Shown: piece after piece, positions 1-9,613 of the stretch | Layout: each line of letters starts with the position of its first letter | Position numbering within the stretch: the first letter of the stretch is position 1 | Origin: Pseudomonas sp. DTU_2021_1001937_2_SI_NGA_ILE_001 | GTDB lineage: Bacteria; Pseudomonadota; Gammaproteobacteria; Pseudomonadales; Pseudomonadaceae | Assembly (NCBI RefSeq): GCF_032463525.1 | Contig: NZ_CP135971.1 | Coordinates: 2,666,001 to 2,730,000 of the forward strand | Direction: 5' to 3' | DNA length: 64,000 nucleotides | Program-made: the position numbers and the translations under genes | The notes under the pieces: generated by a model | Databases searched by the model: none | What the model was told of the DNA's origin: nothing | What the model saw: the letters and a program-made list of their open reading frames with translations, nothing else

Positions 1-186
1 GACGGCGCGCCCGTCGACCTGCTGTTCGTGCTGCTGGTCCCCGAGGCTGCCACCAACGAGCACCTCGAACTGCTGCGCCAGATCGCCAGCATGCTCGACC
101 GCGACGAGGTCCGCCGGCAGCTGCGCGCCGCGCCAAGCAGCGATGCGCTGTACCAGGCAGTGCTGAAAGAACTCAAGGGCCATTGA
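1..186 (+). CDS. ptsN: PtsN (EIIA-Ntr), C-terminal part, truncated by window edge
   Basis: An open frame runs from base 1 to a TGA at 184-186 and encodes the last 61 residues of a PTS EIIA-type protein, ending in a leucine/arginine-rich helix ([19 protein letters not shown]). The active-site histidine lies upstream of the window. PtsN receives phosphate from PtsO in the nitrogen PTS and regulates K+ transport and other targets. Identification rests mainly on context: in Pseudomonas ptsN directly precedes rapZ and ptsO, as here (2 nt to the rapZ ATG), in the rpoN cluster. Confidence 0.85.
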   Translation, partial: DGAPVDLLFVLLVPEAATNEHLELLRQIASMLDRDEVRRQLRAAPSSDALYQAVLKELKGH

Positions 187-188
187 CC

Positions 189-1052
189 ATGAGCCCGCGC
201 ATGATCGTCGTCAGTGGTCGTTCCGGTTCCGGCAAGAGCACTGCGCTCGACATGCTGGAAGACAACGGTTTCTACTGCGTCGACAATCTGCCAGCGGGCC
301 TGCTGCCCGAGCTGGCGGAACGCGCACTGCTCAACACCGAACAGACCGAGCCGCTGCTGGCGGTCTCGATCGACGCGCGCAACATGCCCAGCCATCTGAG
401 CCGCTTTCCGCAGATCCTGGAAGAACTCCGCGCCCGACATATCCAGTGCGACGTGCTCTACCTGGACGCCGATGATGCCACCCTGCTCAAGCGTTTTTCG
501 GAAACCCGTCGCCGCCATCCGTTGAGCAGCTCGCAGCGCTCCCTGGCCGAAGCCATCCACGACGAGAGCCTGCTGCTCGGCCCGATCGTCGACCTGGCCG
601 ACCTGAAGATCAACACCACGCACCTGAACCTTTACCAGCTGCGCGACACCATCAAGTTGCGCCTGCTGAACAAGCCGGAACCCGGCACCGCGTTTCTCAT
701 CGAATCCTTCGGCTTCAAGCGCGGCATGCCGGTGGATGCCGATCTGGTGTTCGACGTGCGATGTCTGCCCAACCCTTACTGGAAGCCGGAGCTGCGCGAG
801 CATTCCGGTCTGGACCCGGTGGTGGCCGAGTACCTGGCAGCGCAGCCAGACGTAGAAGAGATGTTCCAGGACATCTTCGCCTATCTGAACAAATGGCTGC
901 CGCGCTTCGCGGCCAGCAACCGTTCCTATGTCACCATTGCCATTGGCTGCACCGGCGGGCACCACCGCTCGGTCTACCTGACCGAACGCCTGGGCCAGAT
1001 CCTGCAACAAACACTCAAGAACGTTCAGGTCCGTCACCGCGACCTCAGCTGA
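189..1052 (+). CDS. rapZ: RapZ family RNase adapter / nucleotide-binding protein
   Basis: This is a 287-residue RapZ (YvcJ/YhbJ) protein. The Walker A P-loop GRSGSGKS is at residues 10-17 and the conserved C-terminal [11 protein letters not shown] motif is near residues 257-267. In E. coli RapZ binds small RNAs and guides RNase E to GlmZ, which controls glucosamine-6-phosphate synthesis; in pseudomonads the exact role is less settled. I chose the ATG at 189 because it fits the family length; a TTG at 183 overlaps the ptsN stop and an in-frame ATG at 201 is also possible. It sits between ptsN and ptsO with gaps of 2 and 15 nt, so it is almost certainly cotranscribed with them. Confidence 0.95.
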   Translation: MSPRMIVVSGRSGSGKSTALDMLEDNGFYCVDNLPAGLLPELAERALLNTEQTEPLLAVSIDARNMPSHLSRFPQILEELRARHIQCDVLYLDADDATLLKRFSETRRRHPLSSSQRSLAEAIHDESLLLGPIVDLADLKINTTHLNLYQLRDTIKLRLLNKPEPGTAFLIESFGFKRGMPVDADLVFDVRCLPNPYWKPELREHSGLDPVVAEYLAAQPDVEEMFQDIFAYLNKWLPRFAASNRSYVTIAIGCTGGHHRSVYLTERLGQILQQTLKNVQVRHRDLS

Positions 1053-1067
1053 AGGACTTTCACTGCG

Positions 1068-1340
1068 ATGCCCGTTCGTCAAATCACCATCATCAACAAA
1101 CTGGGCCTGCACGCCCGGGCCGCTGCCAAGTTCGTCGGCGTGGCCGGCAAGTTCCCCTGCCAGATCAAGGTCGGCCGCTCGCCGGAGAGCCTGGTGGACG
1201 GCAAGAGCATCATGGCCGTCATGATGCTGGCCGCTGGCAAGGGCACCGACATCCACCTGTTCGCCGAAGGCGAACAGGACGAGCAGGCTCTCGATGGCCT
1301 GGTCGAGCTGATCAACAACAAGTTCGATGAAGGCGAGTGA
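1068..1340 (+). CDS. ptsO: PtsO (NPr), HPr-like phosphocarrier of the nitrogen PTS
   Basis: This 90-residue HPr-fold protein carries the phospho-histidine motif KLGLHARAA (His around residue 16) and the second conserved serine region GKSIMAVMMLAA. It passes phosphate from PtsP (EI-Ntr) to PtsN, and no sugar permease is involved. It is the last gene of the ptsN-rapZ-ptsO run, 15 nt after rapZ, and is followed by a strong terminator. The length matches the family and no anomaly is seen. Confidence 0.95.
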   Translation: MPVRQITIINKLGLHARAAAKFVGVAGKFPCQIKVGRSPESLVDGKSIMAVMMLAAGKGTDIHLFAEGEQDEQALDGLVELINNKFDEGE

Positions 1341-1356
1341 CCACGCCAGCGAGCAC

Positions 1357-1389
1357 AAAAAAGGGGATGCCACACGGTATCCCCTTTTT
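1357..1389. terminator. Bidirectional rho-independent terminator after ptsO and the sodA operon
   Basis: AAAAAAGGGGAT and ATCCCCTTTTT form a near-perfect stem with a 10-nt loop. The A-run on one side and T-run on the other let it end transcription from both strands, serving ptsO (+) and the fagA-fumC-orfX-sodA operon (-). Confidence 0.9.
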
Positions 1390-1406
1390 CGTGATCGCCT
1401 GGGCGT

Positions 1407-1555
1407 CTAGGCACCCAGCCATGTGACCGCGTGGGCCACCAGCAGGACAACTCCGCCAAACAACAACAGGCTGCCCAGAACCCGGCGCAAGCGCTTGAGA
1501 CGCACGCCCGCAGTACTTGAACCTCTACCCTGCGCGGCTTTTTCCACCACGAGCA

Positions 1556-1556
<1 letters not shown>
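1407..1556 (-). CDS. Small single-pass membrane protein (49 aa) downstream of sodA
   Basis: This short reading frame starts with an ATG that overlaps the sodA stop codon (TGATG), a typical sign of translational coupling. The product begins MLVVEKAAQGRGSS, has a basic stretch (VRLKRLRR), then a hydrophobic segment of about 20 residues (LGSLLLFGGVVLLVAHAVTW) and ends WLGA. The topology suggests one transmembrane helix with the basic side in the cytoplasm. It ends 18 nt before the shared terminator, so it would be the fifth gene of the Fur-regulated operon. I do not recognise the family and no function is assigned. Confidence 0.6.
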
Positions 1557-2167
<611 letters not shown>

Positions 2168-2168
2168 A

Positions 2169-2621
2169 TCAGTGGACTCCTTGGTATTGGCCGATCGGCG
2201 AATGCCGGCGCACGCCAGGCTCACGCTCACCCACGCCGCTCAGCAGGCGCTGGGTGCGCGGGTACTCACCGTGTTCGCTGATGAAATTCAGCAGCTCGGC
2301 ATAGGTGTGGTTGCTGTGGCGCAAGGCCGCCTGGCGCAGGGCTTCGGGCAGCCGTGGGTTCTGAACGGCCTGCAGCAGCCGCTGATGGATAGCGCAGAGG
2401 TATTCGGCGCTCTCCTCCGGCTGCCCCAGGCTCAGGTGCAGGTCGGCCAGGTTGTGATGGGAAATGACGCAGGCGGCCACGGCTTCGTCCGCGTCCGCCC
2501 AGCGCTCGAACAGCACCTGGGCGAGCGCCAGGGCCTGAAGGTACAACTCACGAGCCTCGACCCAGTCGCCGAGGTTGAAACAGCGATTGGCCTGTTCGAT
2601 GGTGCGTTTCCAATGCTGCAT
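2169..2621 (-). CDS. OrfX of the fumC-sodA operon, helical repeat protein of unknown function
   Basis: This 150-residue protein is rich in paired amphipathic helices ([20 protein letters not shown], then [20 protein letters not shown]), which looks like a short tetratricopeptide-type fold. It occupies the orfX position between fumC and sodA in Pseudomonas iron-starvation operons. The ATG at 2621 is preceded by GGAGGTGATC, a strong ribosome site. It lies 31 nt downstream of fumC and 1 nt upstream of sodA. A role in protein interactions is inferred from the helical repeats only; its biochemical function is unknown to me. Confidence 0.85.
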   Translation of the reverse strand: MQHWKRTIEQANRCFNLGDWVEARELYLQALALAQVLFERWADADEAVAACVISHHNLADLHLSLGQPEESAEYLCAIHQRLLQAVQNPRLPEALRQAALRHSNHTYAELLNFISEHGEYPRTQRLLSGVGEREPGVRRHSPIGQYQGVH

Positions 2622-2652
2622 GATCACCTCCAGAACGCCGGGCGCGACTCGC

Positions 2653-4021
<1,369 letters not shown>

Positions 4022-4029
<8 letters not shown>

Positions 4030-4405
4030 CGGAATGTCCTTGCAGCAGTTCAGTGAGAGAAATCGAAGGTTGCAGCACGCAGCTGGCCAGCTCATAGGCG
4101 CAGGCGCGCCATTGGCGGTCGCTCGCCAGGGTCTTGAGATCCCGCAGCGGCCGCCAGCACTGGTCCAGGCACAGGCAGCGCCAGTGCCACGGCAGCACCG
4201 TGTCGCGGGCGGTGTCGAGCAACAGGCGGAATGAGGCCTGGGCGATATGGCGATTGGGAATGCCCTTGAAGCGGGCCAGATAGCGGCCTTCGGCGAGGTA
4301 GTGATCGATGAGGCGAGGCTCGTCCGGGTCGAGCCCGCAACGGATCCGCAGACCCAGTGCGTGCCAGCTTTGCAGCTGCGGCAATTCATGCAGGACAGAC
4401 GCCAT
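4022..4405 (-). CDS. fagA: FagA, Fur-associated protein, first gene of the fumC-sodA operon
   Basis: This 127-residue protein occupies the fagA position: directly after the Fur box and overlapping fumC. It has no signal peptide and no membrane segment, contains scattered Cys/His/Trp residues (LPWHWRCLCLDQCWRPL), and ends with an acidic tail. The name comes from the Pseudomonas operon fagA-fumC-orfX-sodA; the molecular function of FagA is not established. The start is MASVLHELPQL, 17 nt from the Fur box, so the 5' leader is very short. Confidence 0.8.
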
Positions 4406-4421
4406 GAGCCCCTCTCACCCA

Positions 4422-4440
4422 ATTAATGATACTCATTATT
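4422..4440 (-). promoter_or_regulatory. Fur box controlling fagA-fumC-orfX-sodA
   Basis: ATTAATGATACTCATTATT matches 14 of 19 positions of the Fur consensus (read on the minus strand against GATAATGATAATCATTATC) and is palindromic. It lies just upstream of the fagA ATG, where Fe-Fur would block the promoter. Regulation by iron is established for the orthologous Pseudomonas operon; for this strain it is inferred from the site. Confidence 0.88.
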
Positions 4441-4500
4441 AATTGAGATTAAGAATCATGACAACCCTGGAATTTGCCGAGGCCACGAGCGCAAGAATCG

Positions 4501-4593
4501 GGTACAAGCGGCTTTAGCCGCGAAAATGCCGGTAAAGAAAATACATTTGCTGTGAATGTGACGCCGTCTTCGCGGCTGAAGCCGCTCCTACCC
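4501..4593. repeat. REP pair (inverted, about 50 nt apart)
   Basis: AAGCGGCTTTAGCCGCGA on one side and TCGCGGCTGAAGCCGCTCC on the other are inverted copies of the common Pseudomonas REP palindrome, as found at 5189-5277 and elsewhere in the window. The pair sits in the intergenic space upstream of fagA. Confidence 0.85.
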
Positions 4594-4767
4594 TGTCGGG
4601 CTGATCAAGGGGGAAATTTCGCTTGCCGGGGCAATTCCTACCCATCAGTCAGGCTTTTCCTGCGGTCATTTCGCTTTCATTTGTGCGAACTTTCCGAGAA
4701 AATCCCGGCCTCTTGCATGGGGTATCGTCGAACACTAGGCTGCGTTCGTCGCTGAATATCAGCGATC

Positions 4768-4911
4768 GGGTTTAGCAGCTCGTTGTGACGACCGCACGCA
4801 TGTACCGCCTATGGCGGCTTTGCGTGGGGCACCTTCGGGTGCGCCGGTTTTTGCGTCGTCCACCGGTCTGCTAACCCGCGACAAAGCCGCCACCTCTCGC
4901 ACGTTTAGCAG
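4768..4911 (+). promoter_or_regulatory. Nested inverted-repeat leader, candidate structured RNA
   Basis: This intergenic stretch has nested complementary arms. The outer arms are GGGTTTAGCAG (4768-4778) with CTGCTAACCC (4868-4877); the middle arms are GACGAC (4787-4792) with GTCGTC (4855-4860). Inside are two local hairpins: CCGCC-TAT-GGCGG (4805-4817) and GCACC-TTCG-GGTGC (4829-4842), the second with a UUCG tetraloop. AAAGCCGCC at 4883-4891 could instead pair with GGCGGCTTT at 4813-4821, and GTTTAGCAGC recurs at 4903-4912, so alternative folds are possible. It directly precedes the small gene at 4945. RNA function is inferred. Confidence 0.5.
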
Positions 4912-4944
4912 CGTCCGTCCGGTGGCCCTCATCAGGACGACGTC

Positions 4945-5151
4945 ATGAAAACCGTAATTCCCGACCCACCCTGCCTCGAAGACGCCCTGCTCCACATCCA
5001 CAACGTGCTACGCAGCGCCGCCGCCACCGCCTATGAAAGCGCCGATCAGCTCAACGGCCCGCAACGCGATCTGGCCCTATCCACCCATCACCTGATCGGC
5101 CTGGCCCAGTCACTGCTCGACGAAACCCTGGAGCGGCTGGAAACGGCCTGA
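4945..5151 (+). CDS. Small DUF6124/DUF3077-like protein
   Basis: This 68-residue protein begins MKTVIPDPPCLEDALLHIHN and is predicted all-helical with an acidic C-terminus. It resembles the small Pseudomonas proteins annotated as DUF6124 or DUF3077, which share an N-terminal proline motif and a helical remainder; which of the two applies I cannot tell. AGGACGAC precedes the ATG by a suitable distance. It stands alone between REP pairs and has the structured leader at 4768-4911 upstream. Function unknown. Confidence 0.65.
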   Translation: MKTVIPDPPCLEDALLHIHNVLRSAAATAYESADQLNGPQRDLALSTHHLIGLAQSLLDETLERLETA

Positions 5152-5188
5152 TTCAAGCAGGGCTCATAGCGGTGCTCCAGCCACACCC

Positions 5189-5277
5189 GGTAGGAGCGGC
5201 TTCAGCCGCGAATTCACTGCACTTCACCACCGATGCAGTTAATATCCTGGCGATTCGCGGCTAAAGCCGCTCCTACT
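5189..5277. repeat. REP pair (inverted)
   Basis: GGTAGGAGCGGCTTCAGCCG at 5189 and TTCGCGGCTAAAGCCGCTCC at 5254 are inverted REP palindromes about 40 nt apart, between the small gene at 4945 and the end of pmbA. Such paired REPs often fold into long hairpins downstream of genes. Confidence 0.9.
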
Positions 5278-5294
5278 GGTGCCGCCTTGAAGGA

Positions 5295-6641
5295 TCAGCT
5301 GCCCGCGACGGTCATGCGCTCGATCAGCACCGAGCCGGTGCGAATGTTGCCGCGCAGCTCCAGGTCGCTGCCCACGGCGACGATCTGGCGGAACATCTCG
5401 CGCATGTTGCCGGCAATCGTGACTTCCTGGACCGGGAACTGGATCTCGCCATTCTCTACCCAATAACCCGCGGCGCCCCGCGAGTAGTCGCCGGTGACCA
5501 TGTTCAGGCCGCTGCCCATCAATTCGGTGACCAGCAGGCCACGCCCCATGCGGCGCAGCAGCGCAGCCTGATCCTCGCTGCCATGGGTGACGAACAGGTT
5601 ATGCACACCGCCGGCGTTGGCCGTGCTCGGCATGCCCAGCTTGCGCCCCGAGTAGGTGCTCAGCACATAGGACACCAGGTCGCCATTCTCGACGAACGGC
5701 TTGGCATAGGTCGCCAGGCCGTCGCCGTCGAATGCCGCGCTGCCCAGGGCGCGCATCAGGTGCGGACGCTCGTCGATGGTCAGCCACTCGGGGAACAGGC
5801 GCTGGCCCAGCGTGCCCTCCAGGAAGGATGACTTGCGGTACAGGTTGCCGCCGGAAATCGCCCCCAGGAAGCTGCTGAACAGACCACCGGCCAGCTCGGC
5901 CGAGAACAGCACCGGCACTTCGCAGGTCGGCACCGGGCGGGCACCGAGGCGGCTGGCAGCCCGTTGCGCGGCCTTGCGCCCGATACTCTGCGCATCACTC
6001 AGCAGTTCGCCCTGGCGGTTGACGTCATACCAGTAGTCGCGCTGCATCTGGCCGCCGTCTTCGGCGATCATCACGCAGCTCAGGCTGTGCCGGGTGGAGG
6101 CGTAGCCGCCGATGAAACCGTTGCTGTTGCCGTACACCCGGCAGCCCTGATGGGTGTTGAGGGTGGTGCCGTCGGCATTGCGGATGCGGCTGTCGGCTTC
6201 GAAGGCCGCCGCCTCGCAGGCCAGAGCTTTCTCGATGGCTTGCTCGGGGCTGATGTCCCACGGGTGGAACAGGTCGAAATCCTGGATATCCCGCGCCATC
6301 AGCGCAGCATCGGCCAGCCCCGCACTGTGGTCTTCGGAGGTGTGCTCGGCAATCGCCAGGGCGGCGGCGACGGTTTCGCGGATCGCCTCCGGGCCGGTGG
6401 CGGAGGTGCTGGCCGAGCCCTTGCGCTGGCCAACGTACAGGGTGATACCGAAACCCTGGTCGCGATTGAACTCGACGGTCTCGACTTCGCGCTGGCGCAC
6501 CGAGGTCGACAACCCTTGGTCCACGGACACCGCCACTTCACAGGCCGTGGCGCCCTGGCGGCGCGCTTCGGCGATGATCTGCTCGACCTGTTCCTGCAGG
6601 GCGGGCAAGGCCTGCGGGCCGACGCTTGGGGTTGCACTCAT
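5295..6641 (-). CDS. pmbA: PmbA/TldE metalloprotease-like subunit
   Basis: A 448-residue TldD/PmbA family protein. In E. coli TldD and TldE(PmbA) form a complex that processes peptides such as microcin B17 and the CcdA antitoxin. Typical features are present: the N-terminal VDQGLSTSVRQREVETVEF segment and the C-terminal glycine-rich GDYSRGAAGYWVENGEIQFP segment. PmbA lacks the HExxxH zinc motif, which its partner TldD (7292-8731) has. I chose the ATG at 6641 (MSATPSVGPQ) because GGAG lies 8 nt upstream; an upstream ATG at 6653 is possible. The gene is divergent from darP. Confidence 0.95.
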   Translation of the reverse strand: MSATPSVGPQALPALQEQVEQIIAEARRQGATACEVAVSVDQGLSTSVRQREVETVEFNRDQGFGITLYVGQRKGSASTSATGPEAIRETVAAALAIAEHTSEDHSAGLADAALMARDIQDFDLFHPWDISPEQAIEKALACEAAAFEADSRIRNADGTTLNTHQGCRVYGNSNGFIGGYASTRHSLSCVMIAEDGGQMQRDYWYDVNRQGELLSDAQSIGRKAAQRAASRLGARPVPTCEVPVLFSAELAGGLFSSFLGAISGGNLYRKSSFLEGTLGQRLFPEWLTIDERPHLMRALGSAAFDGDGLATYAKPFVENGDLVSYVLSTYSGRKLGMPSTANAGGVHNLFVTHGSEDQAALLRRMGRGLLVTELMGSGLNMVTGDYSRGAAGYWVENGEIQFPVQEVTIAGNMREMFRQIVAVGSDLELRGNIRTGSVLIERMTVAGS

Positions 6642-6748
6642 GACTTTCTCCATCAAATTCTGCTTTCGGCACGGCCCGTATACCGAGCGGGCCGGACAAG
6701 CGGCCCCCGACTGGTTATCATGGCGCCGTTTATTTTCGGACGGCCCCC

Positions 6749-7270
6749 ATGGTTGATTCTTACGACGACTCCCTTGATGGGGAGAAAAGCAAAACCCAGG
6801 TAAAACGTGAAATGCAGGCTCTGGTAGAGCTTGGCGAACGCCTGACGACCTTCAAACCCGACCTGCTGGACAAGCTGCCGCTGACCGACGGCCTGCGCAA
6901 GGCGCTGGCCGAAGCCCCGAAGCACACGGCCCACGCCGCGCGCAAACGGCACATCCTGTTCATCGGCAAGCTGATGCGCGACCAGGACCAGGAAGCCATC
7001 CTCGCCATGGTCGACCAGCTCGACAGCTCGACCCGCCAGTACAACGAGCGCTTCCACGCCCTGGAGCGCTGGCGCGACCGGCTGATCGGCGGTGATGACG
7101 GCGACCTGGAAAAATTCGTCGCCGAGTACCCCGATGCCGACCGCCAGCAACTGCGCTCGCTGATCCGCCAGGCCCAGCACGAGGTGGCGCGCAACAAGCC
7201 GCCGGCCTCGAGCCGCAAGATCTTCAAATACATCCGCGAAGTGGACGAGCTGCAGCGCGGCCTGCGCTGA
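6749..7270 (+). CDS. darP: DarP/YjgA, 50S ribosome biogenesis factor
   Basis: This 173-residue, highly charged helical protein of the DUF615/YjgA family begins [20 protein letters not shown] and ends with the family's [11 protein letters not shown] segment. E. coli DarP associates with late 50S precursors and helps the peptidyl-transferase centre mature. It sits between pmbA (divergent) and tldD (convergent, 21 nt), a frequent arrangement in gammaproteobacteria. Length and ends look normal. Confidence 0.93.
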   Translation: MVDSYDDSLDGEKSKTQVKREMQALVELGERLTTFKPDLLDKLPLTDGLRKALAEAPKHTAHAARKRHILFIGKLMRDQDQEAILAMVDQLDSSTRQYNERFHALERWRDRLIGGDDGDLEKFVAEYPDADRQQLRSLIRQAQHEVARNKPPASSRKIFKYIREVDELQRGLR

Positions 7271-7291
7271 AGCCCTCCCCCTGCACGCCAC

Positions 7292-8731
7292 TCAAGCCCC
7301 GGTGCCGCCCACGGTGATCGCATCGAGCTTGAGGGTCGGCTGGCCTACGCCGACCGGCACCGACTGACCATCCTTGCCACAGGTGCCGACGCCGCTGTCC
7401 AGCGCCAGGTCGTTGCCGACCATCGACACCCGGCTCATGGCCTCGGGCCCGTTGCCGATCAGGGTCGCACCCTTGACCGGCGTGGTGATGCGCCCGTCTT
7501 CGATCAGGTAGGCCTCGCTGGTCGAAAACACGAACTTGCCGCTGGTGATGTCGACCTGACCACCGCCGAGGTTGGCGCAGTACAGGCCTTTCTTCACCGA
7601 GGCGATGATTTCCTGCGGGTCGCTCTGCCCGCCGAGCATGTAGGTGTTGGTCATGCGCGGCATCGGCAAGTGCGCGTAGGACTCGCGGCGACCGTTGCCG
7701 GTACGCGCCACGCCCATCAGCCGGGCGTTGAGCTTGTCCTGCATGTAGCCCTTGAGCACACCGTTCTCGATCAGCGTGGTGCACTGGGTCGGTGTGCCTT
7801 CGTCGTCGACGCTCAGCGAACCCCGGCGACCGGCCAGGGTGCCGTCGTCGACGATGGTGCACAGGCTCGACGCCACCTTCTCGCCCATGCGTCCGCTGTA
7901 GGCCGAGCTGCCCTTGCGGTTGAAGTCGCCTTCCAGGCCATGACCGACCGCCTCGTGCAACAGCACGCCGGACCAGCCCGAACCGAGCACCACCGGCAGC
8001 GTACCGGCCGGGGCCGGCACCGCTTCGAGGTTGACCAGCGCCTGGCGCAAGGCCTCGCGGGCATAGCCCATGGCGCGGTCTTCGTTGAGGAAATAACGGT
8101 AGTCGGTGCGCCCGCCACCGCCGTGCCCGCCGCGCTCGCGGCGACCGTTCTGCTCGACGATGACACTGACATTGAAGCGCACCAGCGGGCGTACATCGGC
8201 GGCCAGGCTGCCATCGGCTGCGGCCACCAGAATACGCTCCCAGACCCCGGCCATGCTCACCGAAACCTGCTGGATACGTGGGTCGAGGGCACGGGTGGCG
8301 ACGTCGATACGCTTGAGCAGCTCGACCTTCTCGGCGCGGCTGAGCACTTCAAGGGGGTTGTCCGGTGCGTAGAGCTGCGCGACATCCTGGGCACTGAAGG
8401 CCTGCACGCGGCCGTTCTGCCCGGCGCGGGAAATCGAACGGGCGGCACGGGCCGCCGCCGTCAGGGCTTCGAGGTTGATCGCGTTGCTGTAGGCGAAGCC
8501 GGTCTTTTCACCGGACTGCGCGCGTACGCCGACGCCTTGGTCGAGGTTGAAGCTGCCTTCCTTGACGATACCGTCCTCAAGGGCCCAGGACTCGGAAATG
8601 ATGCCCTGGAAATACAGGTCGGCGGCATCGATGCCAGGCCCGGCCAGCTCGCCCAGCACCGACTGCAGGTTGTCCAGGCTCAGGCCACCGGGGGCCAGGA
8701 GATGTTCGCTGACTGAGGACACGTGACTCAT
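7292..8731 (-). CDS. tldD: TldD metalloprotease
   Basis: A 479-residue TldD. The zinc motif HEAVGH is visible in the segment [15 protein letters not shown], followed by the conserved nucleophile-rich [12 protein letters not shown] segment. It works with PmbA/TldE in degradation or maturation of small peptides. The ATG is preceded by GGAGTGAAT and lies 2 nt after the nitrilase-like gene, so it is probably translated from the same message as nit and yhdP. It ends 21 nt from darP, convergently. Confidence 0.96.
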   Translation of the reverse strand: MSHVSSVSEHLLAPGGLSLDNLQSVLGELAGPGIDAADLYFQGIISESWALEDGIVKEGSFNLDQGVGVRAQSGEKTGFAYSNAINLEALTAAARAARSISRAGQNGRVQAFSAQDVAQLYAPDNPLEVLSRAEKVELLKRIDVATRALDPRIQQVSVSMAGVWERILVAAADGSLAADVRPLVRFNVSVIVEQNGRRERGGHGGGGRTDYRYFLNEDRAMGYAREALRQALVNLEAVPAPAGTLPVVLGSGWSGVLLHEAVGHGLEGDFNRKGSSAYSGRMGEKVASSLCTIVDDGTLAGRRGSLSVDDEGTPTQCTTLIENGVLKGYMQDKLNARLMGVARTGNGRRESYAHLPMPRMTNTYMLGGQSDPQEIIASVKKGLYCANLGGGQVDITSGKFVFSTSEAYLIEDGRITTPVKGATLIGNGPEAMSRVSMVGNDLALDSGVGTCGKDGQSVPVGVGQPTLKLDAITVGGTGA

Positions 8732-8733
8732 AT

Positions 8734-9579
8734 TCACTCCGAAGCAGGCCGCACCGCGTCCTGCACTGAAAATCGCCGGTGACTCGACACCGGCATCCGC
8801 GCCCGGATGGACGCCTGTTCTTCGTTGTCGCGCTGGGCCAGCAGCACGCCCTCGCCCTTGGCCTGCTCGGCCAGGATGCGCCCCCAAGGGTCGACGATCG
8901 CCGCCTGCCCCCAGGTTTCCCGCGGGCCGGGATGCACGCCACCCTGCGCGGCGGCCAGCAGGTAGCACTGGGTCTCGATGGCGCGGGCGCGGATCAGCAC
9001 CTCCCAGTGCGCCGCGCCGGTCACCGCCGTGAACGCCGACGGCGCGCTGATCAGCTCGGCACCGGCTTCACGCAGGGCCGTGTACAGCTCCGGGAAGCGC
9101 AGGTCGTAGCAGACACTCAGGCCCAGACGCCCGACCGGGGTATCGGCGACCACGATGCGGCTCCCATGAGCATAGTCATCGGATTCACGATAGCGCCCGC
9201 GATTGTCCGTCACATCCACATCGAACAGGTGCAGCTTGTCATAGCGTGCGACCTGTGCGCCGTATTCGTCGATCAGCAGCGAGCAGGCCGTGACCTTGCC
9301 ATCGGGCTGCCCCTCGGGCGGCAACGGCAAGGTGCCGGCGACTATCCATAACCTGAGGTCGCGGGCCGCCTGTTTCAACCAGGGCAGCACCGGTCCCTGC
9401 CCGGTGGCTTCGGCATGGCCCAGCGCAGCGGCATCGCGCCGCCCCAGCGCCGAGAAGTTTTCCGGCAGCACCGCCAGGCGCGCGCCCTGCCCCGCCGCCT
9501 GCTCCAGCAGGGCACGGGCCTGGCGCAGGTTGGCATCGATGTCGCTCTGGCTGACCATCTGGATGACCGCGAATGTCAC
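8734..9579 (-). CDS. Carbon-nitrogen hydrolase, Nit/omega-amidase-like
   Basis: A 281-residue nitrilase-superfamily hydrolase. The catalytic triad is visible as Glu40 ([10 protein letters not shown]), Lys115 ([10 protein letters not shown]) and Cys157 ([12 protein letters not shown]). Proteins of this subgroup include Nit1-type deaminated-glutathione amidases, but the substrate here is not shown by sequence. I chose the GTG at 9579: it gives the family N-terminus [11 protein letters not shown] and has GGGAGAG upstream. Placement between yhdP and tldD in one direction is conserved in pseudomonads. Confidence 0.9.
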   Translation of the reverse strand: MTFAVIQMVSQSDIDANLRQARALLEQAAGQGARLAVLPENFSALGRRDAAALGHAEATGQGPVLPWLKQAARDLRLWIVAGTLPLPPEGQPDGKVTACSLLIDEYGAQVARYDKLHLFDVDVTDNRGRYRESDDYAHGSRIVVADTPVGRLGLSVCYDLRFPELYTALREAGAELISAPSAFTAVTGAAHWEVLIRARAIETQCYLLAAAQGGVHPGPRETWGQAAIVDPWGRILAEQAKGEGVLLAQRDNEEQASIRARMPVSSHRRFSVQDAVRPASE

Positions 9580-9613
9580 GCTGCTCTCCCGGATCGTGCG
9601 GCGGGCCGCGCCA

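Noticed and set aside
4759..5001. 80-codon minus-strand frame over the structured leader
   Set aside because: It covers the inverted repeats and the start of the plus-strand small gene; the composition is explained by the repeats.
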